Of a stretch of DNA of 9,079 bases, positions 1 through 5,405 are shown one piece after another. This DNA is from an uncultured bacterium (GTDB taxonomy: Bacteria; Bacillota_A; Clostridia; Oscillospirales; Oscillospiraceae), in NCBI GenBank assembly GCA_905214605.1, contig CAJMMY010000029.1:1-9079 (forward strand). The letters run 5' to 3'. Both the position numbers and the translations under genes were made by a program. Every line of letters begins with the position of its first letter. Position 1 is the first letter of the stretch. The notes beneath the pieces were generated by a model. The model was not told the origin of the DNA and did not search any database. It worked only from the letters and a program-made list of their open reading frames with translations.

Positions 1-692
1 TCATGGTTGCCCAAAACCGCGTAAACGCCGTCCTTTGTCCGGAGCTGCCGCAGCGCAGCCGTCACCCGTTCCAAATCCGGGCACTCTTTCGTGGATTTTC
101 CGTCGAACAAATCGCCGGTAATCACCACCATATCCGGACGGAGCGCGTTCACTTCCCGCACCATTTTCCGAATATGTCCCGATTGAACCAACGTGCCCAA
201 ATGCAAATCGCTGAGCAGCACCATGTGGTACTGTTCACCGGTATCGCCCAAACACAAGGTGTAGGGTTTCACCCGCAGCTTTCGGGCGTGAACGGTTCCG
301 CCCACCACCAAAGCCAATGCGGACAAACCGGCAATGCCCACCAGCTGCTCGGCATAAATCTGCCAACCGGCACCGGGGTGCGTCACCCGGCAAATCACAT
401 CGCCCACAGCCAGAATCATCAGGAAATAGACCATGTAGCAAAGATAATAGCTTGTAATGCAGGCACAGACCCGATAGACGCTGTTATGCCGCAAATGCTG
501 CTGAGAATATGCCACCAAAGCGGAAATGGCCATCAAGCAGAGAAAGACCGTGAATCTGGGGTGAACGCCCCACATCTGTTCCGTTGCCTGGGTCACTTTA
601 ATGGTCACGTAAGCTGTAATCAACAGCAGCAATCCCACAAATGCGCCGGGGAACCGTTTTCCTCTGATAAATGCTTCCAGTCTGGTATTCAA
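1..692 (-). CDS. Membrane-anchored calcineurin-like metallophosphoesterase (3' end outside window)
   Basis: The gene runs off the left edge; 230 complete codons are visible. I translated it by hand from the minus strand. The start is TTG at 692-690: an AGGAGGGA ribosome binding site lies 9 nt upstream, an in-frame stop lies a few codons further up, and there is no better ATG. The N-terminal half is hydrophobic, with likely membrane segments near residues 15-32, 46-62, 77-100 and 113-131. The catalytic domain follows, with the metal-binding motifs of the calcineurin-like phosphoesterase family in order: SDLHLG (161-166), GDLFDG (193-198) and GNH (228-230), where the window ends. The remaining histidine motifs should lie in the missing part. 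Four membrane segments before the domain resemble Bacillus YkoQ-type proteins more than soluble enzymes. The expected role is hydrolysis of a phosphoester by a two-metal centre; the substrate is unknown. The upstream neighbour (radical SAM) ends in a terminator, so this gene probably has its own promoter. Confidence 0.9.
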   Translation of the reverse strand, partial: MNTRLEAFIRGKRFPGAFVGLLLLITAYVTIKVTQATEQMWGVHPRFTVFLCLMAISALVAYSQQHLRHNSVYRVCACITSYYLCYMVYFLMILAVGDVICRVTHPGAGWQIYAEQLVGIAGLSALALVVGGTVHARKLRVKPYTLCLGDTGEQYHMVLLSDLHLGTLVQSGHIRKMVREVNALRPDMVVITGDLFDGKSTKECPDLERVTAALRQLRTKDGVYAVLGNH

Positions 693-700
693 TCCCGCAA

Positions 701-708
701 TCCCTCCT
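701..708 (-). promoter_or_regulatory. Ribosome binding site that fixes the TTG start of the phosphoesterase
   Basis: The minus strand reads AGGAGGGA, a near-perfect anti-16S match, followed by 9 nt and then the TTG codon at 692-690. In the reading frame of the phosphoesterase no ATG or GTG lies nearby, so this site is the main reason for choosing the TTG start. Confidence 0.8.
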
Positions 709-731
709 ATTATTAGTCAACACTGTTTCCT

Positions 732-762
732 ATTATAAGAAACCCACCAAGGAAATTGTGAA
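732..762 (-). promoter_or_regulatory. Candidate promoter of the metallophosphoesterase gene
   Basis: A perfect TATAAT occurs on the minus strand at 737-732, 39 nt upstream of the TTG start. The only -35-like hexamer is TTCACA at 762-757 (5 of 6 matches to TTGACA), but the 19-nt spacer is longer than ideal. A direct repeat covers the -35 region, as in some activator-dependent promoters. The preceding radical SAM gene ends in a terminator, so an independent promoter is expected here. This is based on motif matching by eye. Confidence 0.4.
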
Positions 763-774
763 CAATTTGCGAAC
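756..774 (-). repeat. Direct repeat GTTCRCAA, 11-bp period, over the -35 region
   Basis: On the minus strand two 8-bp units, GTTCGCAA and GTTCACAA, differ at one base and are separated by ATT, giving a period of 11 bp (one helical turn). The downstream unit ends 18 nt before the TATAAT of the candidate promoter. Tandem sites of this spacing are typical of OmpR/PhoB-type response regulators. The repeat is seen directly; a binding role is inference. Confidence 0.35.
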
Positions 775-846
775 ATACCATGAAATTCTCTGCCGGGAAA
801 GGAAAAATCCACCGAATTTGACCGTGTATTTCCGCCGACTTCCCGC

Positions 847-894
847 AAAAACGCAAAAATTCCGGGCGGAACCGAAGGAGTGGTTCCGTCCGGA
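847..894 (-). terminator. Rho-independent terminator after the radical SAM gene
   Basis: On the minus strand the arms 894-882 and 873-861 form a 13-position stem (12 pairs and one A/C mismatch) around an 8-nt loop. The stem is followed by AATTTTT, then GCG, then another run of five T. It begins about 21 nt after the radical SAM stop codon. The GC-rich stem plus T-run is the standard intrinsic terminator form. Confidence 0.85.
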
Positions 895-915
895 TGATGA
901 GAGAGAGGGAGGGTG

Positions 916-2298
916 TCAGTTAGAATGAGCTCTGCAGCCGGCGCAATTTCCGGTGCAGCGAGGACTCTGTTTCCACAGTTCCTCTGCAACCGGTGTCCAG
1001 TCTGCCGCATACCCGGTGGTGCGGGCGCACAGCGTGTCTGCCGTTTCGGGAGCCTGCGGGTCCGTGGAATGTGCTCCGGTTGCAGCCACCAATTTGGGCA
1101 GAATCTCGGGATTCTCCAGCATGGGGCAAGGACGCAGCATGTTCTCGTTAAACGGCTGATTGTCATGGTAAGCCATAAACAGCGGGGAGCGCAATGCATC
1201 CAGCAGGGATACATCGTGAATGTTGGCGTTGGAATAGTGAATGAACACGCAGGGGTCCACGTCGCCGGCTGCATTGATATGCAGATAGCGCCGACCGCCT
1301 GCAATGCAGCCGCCTACATATTCCGCGTCGTTCTGGAAGTCCATGGTAAACAGGGGCTTGGTGCTCCGGTAACCGCGGATTTTCTCAAATACCATTTTCC
1401 GCTGCTCCGGCGTCGGCAGCAGCTCCGGCGCTGCATCCTGCCCCACGGGCATATAGTGGAAGAACCACGCAAACTTTGCGCCCATATCGATTACCTGATC
1501 GACGAATTCTTCCGAAGTAATATCATTGCAGTTGACAGAGGTATAGCAAGTGGAAATACCGAAGGGCAACTTGCGGTCCCGCAGAATCTGCATGGCATGC
1601 ATAACCTTCTGGTAAACGCCGTCGCCACGGCGGCTGTCGTTGGCAGTCTCAAAGCCTTCCAAGCTGATGGCAGGCACAAAGTTCTTCACCCGGAGCATTT
1701 CGTCCGCAAACTCCTCGTCAATCAGCGTGGAGTTGGTAAAGCACAGGAACACGCAGTCGGAGTGTTTGTTGCACAGGGCAATCAAATCCTTTTTCCGAAC
1801 CAGAGGCTCGCCGCCGGTGTAGATGTACAGATACACGCCCAGTTCCTTGCCCTGGGTGATAATGCTGTCCAAATCCTCAAAGCTCAGATTCAGCTTGTTG
1901 CCGTACTCAGCAGCCCAGCAGCCGGTGCAATGCAGGTTGCAGGCGCTGGTGGGGTCCATCAGAATAGCCCAAGGAATGTTGCACTGGTATTTTTCACGGG
2001 CAGCCTCCTGGGTCTTCCAACCGGTCAGCACTGCATTCAGCACGAAGTTGGTGAAGATTTTCTTCAGCACATCGTTGTCCGTCTCGTTAAACAGACGCAT
2101 CACAAACTGGTACCAGTTGGATTCCGGATGGTCGATGACATCCCGGACCACGGCGCGCTGTTTGTGGAAGTTCGTCTCTTCATCGTCTCCGGCAAACTTA
2201 TCCACCCAATCCATCAATTTACCCATGTTCTTTTCCGGGTCTTTTTCAATATAACTATAAGCGGTATTGATTCCAAGTTTCGCAAGTGGTTTAAACAT
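916..2298 (-). CDS. Radical SAM enzyme with C-terminal auxiliary-type cysteines, substrate unknown
   Basis: The 460-residue protein starts at ATG 2298, preceded by AGGAGG with 7-nt spacing. Residues 1-105 are a mostly helical, polar N-terminal region. The radical SAM core follows: the cluster motif CNLHCTGC (C120, C124, C127) would bind the [4Fe-4S] cluster that cleaves S-adenosylmethionine, and TGGEP (161-165) is the SAM-contacting motif. Further cysteines lie at 331, 350 (in GDVDPC) and 391 (RPCP), in a pattern reminiscent of SPASM-like auxiliary cluster regions. The last 15 residues contain C448, C452 and C455, a second CX3CX2C triad. The protein is cytosolic, with no signal peptide or obvious membrane segment. 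The gene follows a TetR regulator across a terminator and has its own terminator, so it is probably a monocistronic target of that regulator. It could be a peptide-, cofactor- or lipid-modifying enzyme; nothing nearby supplies an obvious peptide substrate. The family call is firm; the function is not assigned. Confidence 0.93.
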   Translation of the reverse strand: MFKPLAKLGINTAYSYIEKDPEKNMGKLMDWVDKFAGDDEETNFHKQRAVVRDVIDHPESNWYQFVMRLFNETDNDVLKKIFTNFVLNAVLTGWKTQEAAREKYQCNIPWAILMDPTSACNLHCTGCWAAEYGNKLNLSFEDLDSIITQGKELGVYLYIYTGGEPLVRKKDLIALCNKHSDCVFLCFTNSTLIDEEFADEMLRVKNFVPAISLEGFETANDSRRGDGVYQKVMHAMQILRDRKLPFGISTCYTSVNCNDITSEEFVDQVIDMGAKFAWFFHYMPVGQDAAPELLPTPEQRKMVFEKIRGYRSTKPLFTMDFQNDAEYVGGCIAGGRRYLHINAAGDVDPCVFIHYSNANIHDVSLLDALRSPLFMAYHDNQPFNENMLRPCPMLENPEILPKLVAATGAHSTDPQAPETADTLCARTTGYAADWTPVAEELWKQSPRCTGNCAGCRAHSN

Positions 2299-2327
2299 AG
2301 TTCCGCCTCCTCTTTATCTTGTTTCCT

Positions 2328-2356
2328 ATTGTATCGAGGTTGCGGCAAAAAGAGAA
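2328..2356 (-). promoter_or_regulatory. Candidate promoter of the radical SAM gene
   Basis: The minus strand carries TACAAT at 2333-2328 (5 of 6 matches to the -10 consensus), about 29 nt upstream of the ATG. At 17-nt spacing the -35 position (2356-2351) reads TTCTCT, a poor match. A terminator lies just upstream, so a start site here is plausible. The weak -35 hints that an activator or other factor may be needed. Confidence 0.4.
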
Positions 2357-2361
2357 CAGAC

Positions 2362-2398
2362 AAAAAATGCGGAGCGTGTAAATTTACACAACTCCGCA
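2362..2398 (-). terminator. Rho-independent terminator after the TetR gene
   Basis: On the minus strand TGCGGAG (2398-2392) pairs with CTCCGCA (2374-2368) and is followed directly by six T residues (2367-2362). Between the arms sits a perfect 14-bp palindrome, GTGTAAATTTACAC (2389-2376), which extends the hairpin with only a small bulge. The structure begins 18 nt after the TetR stop codon. Confidence 0.85.
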
Positions 2399-2416
2399 AA
2401 ATTGTCTATCTAACTC

Positions 2417-2983
2417 TTAATCGGCGGATTCCTGACCCAATTTGTCGATGGCATATTCCAAGCTGCCGTCCAGTAAACAAATCAGTTTGTTCAGCTTCTC
2501 TTCGCAATCCAGCTCCAAGCCTTCGTCCAACCAGTTGAACAGCAAGCCCACCGCAGACAGCGTATACACATTGACAATGAAGTCAATGTTCTCCTGAGAA
2601 ACGTTTTTCCCCTCTGTTTTCCGATGGACGATTTCCGTAATTGTGGGGGTGAATTCCGCTTTCAGAAATTGCTCCATGCTCACCCGGTTCACCGAGCGCA
2701 TGACGTTCCACACCAGATTTTCGTTCACCTTTAAATAACTCACAATGCGGTGCAGATCTTCCTTCCAATCACTATCTTTCGGACGGTCTCCCAACAGCCG
2801 CTCTGCCTCTTCGTTGAAAATCCATTCAATCAAATCGTAAATATCCTGAAAATTGTAGTAAAACGTCTGCCGGTTTACACCGCAGTGCTCCACGATTTCC
2901 TTCACCGTAATCTTATCCAACGTCTTGCGCTCCAGCAGCTCCTTCAGCGAATCTGCCAGCAAGCGTTTCGTTGCCAATGCCAT
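2417..2983 (-). CDS. TetR/AcrR-family transcriptional regulator
   Basis: The 188-residue length is typical for the family. The N-terminal DNA-binding domain is clear: ITVKEIVEHCGVNRQTFYYNF (about residues 25-45) is the TetR helix-turn-helix with its characteristic TFYYNF end. The remaining ~140 residues form the helical ligand-binding and dimerisation domain, which diverges between members; its overall look is closest to the DhaS-like/TetR_C branch found in Firmicutes. The start ATG at 2983 has AAAGGGTG 7 nt upstream. The gene has its own promoter, and an inverted repeat over the -10 is the likely site of self-repression. The next gene downstream, across a terminator, is a radical SAM enzyme, a candidate target. 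The upstream ABC operon lies behind a hairpin and could also be controlled, but its promoter is outside the window. The ligand is unknown. Confidence 0.93.
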   Translation of the reverse strand: MALATKRLLADSLKELLERKTLDKITVKEIVEHCGVNRQTFYYNFQDIYDLIEWIFNEEAERLLGDRPKDSDWKEDLHRIVSYLKVNENLVWNVMRSVNRVSMEQFLKAEFTPTITEIVHRKTEGKNVSQENIDFIVNVYTLSAVGLLFNWLDEGLELDCEEKLNKLICLLDGSLEYAIDKLGQESAD

Positions 2984-3039
2984 AAGTTTTCACCCTTTCG
3001 CTTTGTTTGTCTCTCATCAAAGCATGTCATTCCGTTTTT

Positions 3040-3059
3040 GTATAATATATCTATTATAC
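3040..3059. promoter_or_regulatory. Inverted repeat, probable operator of the TetR regulator
   Basis: A perfect inverted repeat, GTATAAT-N6-ATTATAC, spans 20 bp. One arm contains the -10 hexamer of the TetR promoter (3058-3053), so a protein bound here would block polymerase. TetR-family dimers commonly bind 15-20 bp palindromes overlapping their own promoter. The repeat is directly visible; binding by the adjacent regulator is inferred. Because the arms are AT-rich and contain a -10 motif, part of the symmetry could be chance. Confidence 0.55.
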
Positions 3060-3080
3060 TCTAATTTTTTCTTATGGCAA
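3053..3080 (-). promoter_or_regulatory. Sigma-70-type promoter of the TetR gene
   Basis: On the minus strand the -35 is TTGCCA (3080-3075, 5 of 6 matches), the spacer is 16 nt and contains an A-run, and the -10 is a perfect TATAAT (3058-3053). The start codon is about 70 nt downstream. This is the best-formed promoter in the window. Confidence 0.72.
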
Positions 3081-3095
3081 ATGAATCTTTTATGA

Positions 3096-3130
3096 ACAAT
3101 CCCCCGGAACGCGGCATTCCGGGGGATTGT
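3096..3130 (-). terminator. Hairpin after the ABC operon, U-poor terminator
   Basis: A perfect 14-bp stem (3096-3109 with 3117-3130), with a run of five G/C pairs and a 7-nt loop, starts 3 nt after the ATPase stop codon. On the minus strand it is followed by TCATAAAAG rather than a T-run, so it is not a textbook intrinsic terminator. It may be a weak terminator allowing some read-through into the TetR gene, or a 3'-end stabilising structure. Confidence 0.55.
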
Positions 3131-3133
3131 ATG

Positions 3134-4294
3134 TCAGGATTCTTCCGGTTCATTCGCAGTCGATTCGGCTGCGTCTTCCCCATAGAGAACCTCGTAATTC
3201 AATTTACTTTCCGGGTCAAACAGCTGGATTTTTGAGGCGGGCAGGCTGATGCGCACATAAGGCATCACTCCGCTTGACGAAGGCTCGGGCAGACTTTCCG
3301 CAAAGCTCACCGGTACCATAGCCACAATATCGGTTTCGCCCAAGGTCAGATGCAGCTGCACCGTGCTGCCCATCAGTTCCTGCATATTCACCAGCACCGG
3401 CACATCCTTATCGTCTCCGATTTCGATGTACTCCGGGCGAATGCCCAGCACCGCTTGCCGGGTCTCGCCGGGCTGCAGCCGAATGTCATAGGGCAGATTC
3501 AACGGAATGGTCTCCTCCAAAACCCGGGCGCACAGCTGACCGTCAATCCACAGCAGCTCCACATCGATAAAATTCATCTGCGGGCTGCCGATAAAGCTGG
3601 CAACGAACAGATTCCGGGGGTGGTCAAACACCTCATGGGGCGTTCCGATTTGCTGAATATGTCCCTTTTTCATGACCACAATTCGATTGCCCAAGGTCAT
3701 TGCCTCGGTCTGGTCATGGGTCACGTAAATGAACGTGGTGTCCATTTTCTGATGGAGCTTTTTCAGCTCCGAGCGCATCTGACCGCGGAGCTTTGCATCC
3801 AAGTTGGACAGCGGCTCGTCCATCAGATACACCTTCGGCTGCCGGACAATTGCCCGACCGATGGCCACACGCTGCCGCTGACCGCCGGACAAAGCCTTCG
3901 GCTTTCTCTGGAGCAGCTCGGAAATCTGAAGAACCTCCGCAACCTCGTGAACCTTTCGGTCAATCTCGTTTTTCGGAACCTTCCGCCGTTTCAAGCCAAA
4001 GGCGATATTATCATACACCGTCATGTGAGGAAACAGGGCGTAGTTCTGGAACACCATGGAAATATCCCGGTCTTTCGGCTCCACGTCATTCATAAATTTC
4101 CCGTCGATGTACAGCTCGCCCGCGGTGATTTCCTCCAAGCCCGCAATCATACGCAGAGCCGTGGATTTTCCGCAGCCGGAGGGTCCCACCAGAACGATAA
4201 ATTCCTTATCCGCAATGTCCATGGTGAAGTCTTCAACTGCCACCACTTGATTGTCATAAATCTTCTTGATGTGTTTCAGCGTCAGACCTGCCAT
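3134..4294 (-). CDS. ABC transporter ATP-binding protein, UgpC/MsmX/MalK type
   Basis: The 386-residue cytosolic ATPase carries every canonical motif: Walker A GPSGCGKST (37-45), Q-loop Q83 (VFQN), signature LSGGQ (135-139), Walker B VYLMDEP (155-161), D-loop SNLDA (163-167) and switch H193 (VTHD). After about residue 235 comes a TOBE-type regulatory domain, with the GIRPEYIEIG segment typical of MalK/UgpC ATPases. The start at 4294 matches the usual family N-terminus (MAGLTLKHIKKIY), and AAGGAAG lies just upstream, so the 41-nt overlap with the preceding gene is probably real and suggests coupled translation. ATPases of this type drive CUT1 sugar importers by docking on the EAA loops of MalF/MalG-type permeases. 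Both such permeases are encoded in the same operon, so this is most likely their motor. The substrate cannot be read from the ATPase. Confidence 0.96.
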   Translation of the reverse strand: MAGLTLKHIKKIYDNQVVAVEDFTMDIADKEFIVLVGPSGCGKSTALRMIAGLEEITAGELYIDGKFMNDVEPKDRDISMVFQNYALFPHMTVYDNIAFGLKRRKVPKNEIDRKVHEVAEVLQISELLQRKPKALSGGQRQRVAIGRAIVRQPKVYLMDEPLSNLDAKLRGQMRSELKKLHQKMDTTFIYVTHDQTEAMTLGNRIVVMKKGHIQQIGTPHEVFDHPRNLFVASFIGSPQMNFIDVELLWIDGQLCARVLEETIPLNLPYDIRLQPGETRQAVLGIRPEYIEIGDDKDVPVLVNMQELMGSTVQLHLTLGETDIVAMVPVSFAESLPEPSSSGVMPYVRISLPASKIQLFDPESKLNYEVLYGEDAAESTANEPEES

Positions 4295-5393
4295 GTTTTC
4301 TTCCTTTCCATTTTGCCTGCAGATTGCTCCACAGCACTCTGTTTTCGTACTGGTCCTTCAGATCCAGATAGGTTTCCCGGAGCTTGCCTTTCATTTTCCG
4401 ATACACTTTTACCGCCAGAATCACCACGAAAACTACGGGGCAAATCCAGAACAGAATGGCCAGAACCATGAAAATCATGCACCGATTTTCCATAATTCGA
4501 GCCGCGTTCTCCCAACTGGGATAGGTCACAGTATCGGTGCGCATAGTGCGCTGATTCAAATGCCGGAGCAGGGAGAAAATCCGCCCGGCGGTAAAGCGGC
4601 TGCTGTTTTCCACAACCACGGCGTCTTTCGGCGCAAGATGATCCGTCACCTGCTGTTTGGCGTAGCCGTCCACCGGGTTAGGCATCAGAATTTCATAGCT
4701 GCTGATGGCCGCGTTTTCATTCAGCGTCTGATAGGTATCGTAAGACATATACAATCCCGCACCGTCGGCATAAGCCGTCTGACTGGCTTTGTCCGTGGGT
4801 CTGTTGATCACACCGGCGACTTGAAAACTCATTCCGTTGATGGTTACCGTCATTCCCGTCAGATTGTATCCGCCGAACAGCCGCCAAGCCAGCTCCTCGT
4901 CCAGAATCACCCGGTCATGCATCAAATCGTCATCGGAAAAATATCCGCCGCTGACCAAATCCAAGGGGTGCAGCTGGAAAAAGTTTCCGCCCACAGCCAT
5001 CACCGAGGCATCGGATTTTCCGTTCATGCCCTCCACAGTGAGCTTACCTTTGGTACTCCAACCATCGCAGTACAAGTGCGCCAAGTCTTCCGTCACCAAT
5101 TCGCTTAAATTGGTGGTCAGTTTCTCCCGGAATGTTTGAATGGCCGTCCGGTCCACAGTGCTGCCGGTCTGGAAAAACACCGAAACCTCTGCGTATTCCG
5201 TTTCGCTTGTTCCGGCCCATTCCTGCGCCACATTTTGGTCTCGGAGAACGGTTCCGGCATGACGAAAGCAGCTCATGCAAATCAGCGCCGCAATCAAAGA
5301 GATTGCGCTGATGAGCGTAAACCAGAGCCATTTTCGATGCAGCCACTGCCGGGGCTGTATTTGTTTCCAATGAAACTTCCGTTTGTTCTTCAT
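4254..5393 (-). CDS. Membrane-anchored protein with MacB-type periplasmic core domain, lacking the permease bundle
   Basis: This is a 379-residue protein. A basic N-terminus leads into membrane segment 1 (about 22-42), then a ~260-residue extracytoplasmic domain, then membrane segment 2 (about 305-330) and a basic cytosolic tail of ~50 residues. The stretch at 131-196 follows the MacB periplasmic-core pattern closely: VMAVGGNFFQLHPLDLVSGG, then FSDDD, VILDEELAWRLFGG and a G-x-V/I-x-INGMSFQVAGV ending. True MacB/FtsX-type permeases of this kind have four membrane helices, three of them C-terminal. Here only one C-terminal helix is present, so the protein probably cannot form a channel or couple to an ATPase alone. 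It starts 12 nt after the HlyD-like gene, with AAGGAAA upstream of the ATG, and its 3' end overlaps the ATPase gene by 41 nt. I infer an extracytoplasmic partner of the HlyD-like protein in the same complex. Databases may simply call it an ABC permease. Confidence 0.82.
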   Translation of the reverse strand: MKNKRKFHWKQIQPRQWLHRKWLWFTLISAISLIAALICMSCFRHAGTVLRDQNVAQEWAGTSETEYAEVSVFFQTGSTVDRTAIQTFREKLTTNLSELVTEDLAHLYCDGWSTKGKLTVEGMNGKSDASVMAVGGNFFQLHPLDLVSGGYFSDDDLMHDRVILDEELAWRLFGGYNLTGMTVTINGMSFQVAGVINRPTDKASQTAYADGAGLYMSYDTYQTLNENAAISSYEILMPNPVDGYAKQQVTDHLAPKDAVVVENSSRFTAGRIFSLLRHLNQRTMRTDTVTYPSWENAARIMENRCMIFMVLAILFWICPVVFVVILAVKVYRKMKGKLRETYLDLKDQYENRVLWSNLQAKWKGRKHGRSDAETHQEDL

Positions 5394-5405
5394 CGTTCGG
5401 TTTCC

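Noticed and set aside
3..716. 237-residue open frame on the plus strand
   Set aside because: It is antisense to the metallophosphoesterase, which has three ordered catalytic motifs, a strong ribosome binding site and membrane segments.
756..774. Possible Rex redox-repressor operator (TTGTGA half site)
   Set aside because: Rex sites are inverted repeats (TTGTGA…TCACAA). Here the second unit is in the same orientation, so it is a direct repeat.
717..1304. 195-residue minus-strand open frame crossing the radical SAM 3' end
   Set aside because: It is an alternative frame of the radical SAM gene, runs through the terminator and gives a Pro/Thr/Cys-rich protein without motifs.
2376..2389. Possible CcpA catabolite-response element
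   Set aside because: The palindrome lacks the central CG and the 14-bp spacing of the cre consensus, so the similarity to TGTAAA…TTTACA alone is not enough.
913..2538. 541-residue open frame on the plus strand
   Set aside because: It lies fully antisense to the radical SAM gene and part of the TetR gene, both of which have clear family motifs. Its protein shows no recognisable domain and is rich in His/Gln/Cys, as expected of an antisense shadow.
3041..3046. TATAAT on the plus strand in the inverted repeat, a divergent promoter
   Set aside because: It is a by-product of the repeat symmetry. I see no good -35 for it, and no plus-strand gene lies downstream.
3350..4471. 373-residue open frame on the plus strand
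   Set aside because: It is antisense to the ATPase gene, whose motifs are all intact on the minus strand.
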